Source: Pseudofrankia asymbiotica (lineage in GTDB: Bacteria; Actinomycetota; Actinomycetes; Frankiales; Frankiaceae). From it: a stretch of DNA of 7,494 bases. A program made the position numbers and the translations under genes. Location of the stretch: NCBI RefSeq assembly GCF_001983105.1, contig NZ_MOMC01000014.1, positions 91,902 through 99,395 of the forward strand. The letters are read 5' to 3'. The notes beneath the pieces are model-generated. The model was not told the origin of the DNA. It saw nothing but the letters and a program-made list of their open reading frames with translations, and did no database searches. Shown piece by piece: positions 7,301-7,494 of the stretch (the stretch's first letter is position 1; every line of letters starts with the position of its first letter).

Positions 7301-7494
7301 CCGGTTGAACAGGCCGGTCAGCGCGTCTCGCTCCGCCAGGTGCGCCAGCTCCTGCTGGACGCGGTGCAGGTCGGTGATGTCGCGCGCGGTACCGAGGATG
7401 CGCGCCGCGCGCCCGGACTCGTCGGGGACGGACTCGCCGTGGCATTCGAAGACCCGTTCGCCCTGGCCGCCGTGGCCGAGGAGCCGGTGGACGA
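4322..7494 (-). CDS. PAS-GGDEF-EAL cyclic-di-GMP protein with ER-rich helix and disordered tail (5' end outside window)
   Basis: This is a putative c-di-GMP turnover protein; 1056 residues are visible, counted from the first full codon at 7492. Residues 1-50 are the end of a PAS/PAC sensor (GRAARILGTARDITDLHRVQ). The GGDEF domain runs about 53-215: DALTGLFNRR at 56-65, metal Asp90 in IDVDHFK, N98-D99 and an intact GGDEF at 130-134. No RxxD inhibitory site precedes it. The EAL domain runs about 230-465: ELLVR at 257-261, Asn314 in VNISA, Glu346 in LEIAE, DDFG at 376-379, Lys397 in KIDG, Glu433 in AENVD and Gln453. The main catalytic residues are therefore present, although the usual YQP glutamine is Leu. 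Residues about 497-595 form an ER-rich charged helix, and about 600-1056 a Pro/Gly-rich disordered tail ending GTVDGLYRWP. Internal GTG 7180 is not the start, because conserved GGDEF sequence continues upstream. Stop is TAG at 4322. Both activities are plausible; the stimulus is unknown. Confidence 0.92.
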   Translation of the reverse strand, partial: VHRLLGHGGQGERVFECHGESVPDESGRAARILGTARDITDLHRVQQELAHLAERDALTGLFNRRAITRELREHLAASPPGRTGTLLIIDVDHFKDINDLRGHAVGDTVMRGLTQILRDELPEAVLGRLGGDEFAVVLPDGDGADGLAIADRLCQAVARSPIPVDDLALRVTVSIGVVPLATVEDDTAALAQADLALYDSKGGGRDRARLFSDEQYEQAARRVSVTQRVRAALEAGTLAVDALPLVDLAARRVIGYELLVRLRDGLTPELSPREFLEPVERTELVLRLDRWVVSQAVAALIADGPDGSLYLHVNISARSVEDPGFGDFVLDALRIGGVNPARLGLEIAERSTLVSIEPARRLAAKLTAAGCRFILDDFGVGMGSVVHLRTLPFSGIKIDGEFVQQADVNAQDIALVDAVVRIARTLGMYTIAENVDRESLASALGDIGVDYAQGFHIGPPRPLAELLAERSTAGDLMEHDRADAERAELVHVDAGRVESEHAARERAELERAEFERAELERAEFERAELERMERERAERERADQERIRRERAEFERAERERALRLERERAERDRAERERERIRRERLEAERRRAENRGSVSWERPGLDDLPAGSPPPTGPTSLTYPAFPDAAPPPDRGAGAPTWSYGPATPAYPPPYPSVPPPSGDQVPDYPPTDGFPLGGPPSAPLPIGGHAAPGFPDPGRTGGGFSRGAFHPGDMPGDGYQGGGYGGYDASRRDPLGLDRVGYLGRDPLFGARVSPPDPTGDRSGGGSPSGRQDGPPGGWDAAGAWGTPGGVGPAPWDIVSVSGVVAAGPGPDAGKDTGGSRTGLDIGGGADGPLGAGGRDMHGTAAEAGPGAAAGDGGLGAVGDGAGGTARPAGRAGHMGRAGHTGQAGHTGQAGQAGPVPRERPEHGLVDFQSDEDAGKAGPGAVADEPSEDDPGRPPSGRAARRRPAGEDGPAGRRRAGGLQWVRRHTPDPRSVADGTADADSPPQRGDASTGEGVTGPGASGPQGAGGPELDDGDVPPPPARDAADTQIMTINKLGQHPGGTVDGLYRWP
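4798..4869 (-). repeat. 18-bp tandem repeat, about four units, encoding GH-rich hexapeptides
   Basis: Four consecutive 18-bp units start at 4798, 4816, 4834 and 4852. The first two differ by one base (GACCGG versus GGCCGG at the start), and the others share the frame with more changes. In the gene frame they give AGHMGRAGHTGQAGHTGQ-type hexapeptides (G-H-T/M-G-Q/R-A) inside the disordered tail of the GGDEF-EAL protein. Confidence 0.8.
5708..6004 (-). other. ER-rich charged helix segment of the GGDEF-EAL protein
   Basis: About 99 codons directly after the EAL domain encode almost only Glu, Arg and Ala with occasional Leu/Phe, in ERAE- and RERAE-type steps. Such i to i+4 Glu/Arg patterns are known to form stable single alpha-helices or coiled coils. 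This one could act as a rigid spacer or oligomerisation rod between the enzymatic part and the disordered tail. Inferred from composition. Confidence 0.75.
5901..5980 (-). repeat. 30-bp tandem repeat in the ER-rich helix
   Basis: Bases 5901-5930 and 5931-5960 are identical 30-bp units. Bases 5961-5980 repeat the first 20 bases of the unit with one change. In the gene frame the unit encodes the decapeptide ERAELERAEF. Identity at the DNA level, including third positions, points to recent slippage or unequal exchange. Confidence 0.85.

Overview
The window is very GC-rich DNA with strong G/C bias at third codon positions, and all convincing genes lie on the minus strand. Codon use, the long Ala/Gly/Pro/Arg-rich disordered protein tail and the GTnAC-type (GlnR-like) operator candidates point to an actinobacterium. 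A Frankia-like, nitrogen-economy-oriented lineage is a reasonable guess, but the sequence alone does not prove it.

Layout, read in the direction of transcription (right to left). (1) 7494-4322: the 3' part of a large gene for a cyclic-di-GMP protein. It has the end of a PAS/PAC sensor, a GGDEF domain, an EAL domain, an ER-rich charged helix of about 100 residues and a Pro/Gly-rich tail of about 450 residues. Its 5' end lies beyond the window. (2) 4321-3917: a 405-bp gene-free region holding the likely urt promoter, a four-half-site array on an 11-bp period that resembles a GlnR box, a second GTnAC pair further upstream, and several small repeats and palindromes. (3) 3916-1: the urea ABC transporter operon urtA-urtB-urtC-urtD. 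It encodes a lipoprotein urea-binding protein, two membrane permeases and the first of two expected ATPases. urtD runs off the left edge, and urtE would be expected just beyond.

How the parts work together: UrtA, anchored on the outer face of the membrane, captures urea. UrtB and UrtC form the channel, and UrtD with UrtE powers transport, supplying urea to urease as a nitrogen source. The genes are packed tightly (a 32-bp gap, then two 4-bp ATGA overlaps), so they are almost certainly co-transcribed and translationally coupled. The promoter region suggests activation under nitrogen limitation by an OmpR-type GlnR regulator. This is inferred from half-site sequence and spacing only.

I did not find a clearly novel system. 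The points most worth following are the operator array upstream of urtA and the unusual architecture of the GGDEF-EAL protein, whose C-terminal half contains recent-looking in-frame tandem repeats and ends in a short, non-low-complexity tail.
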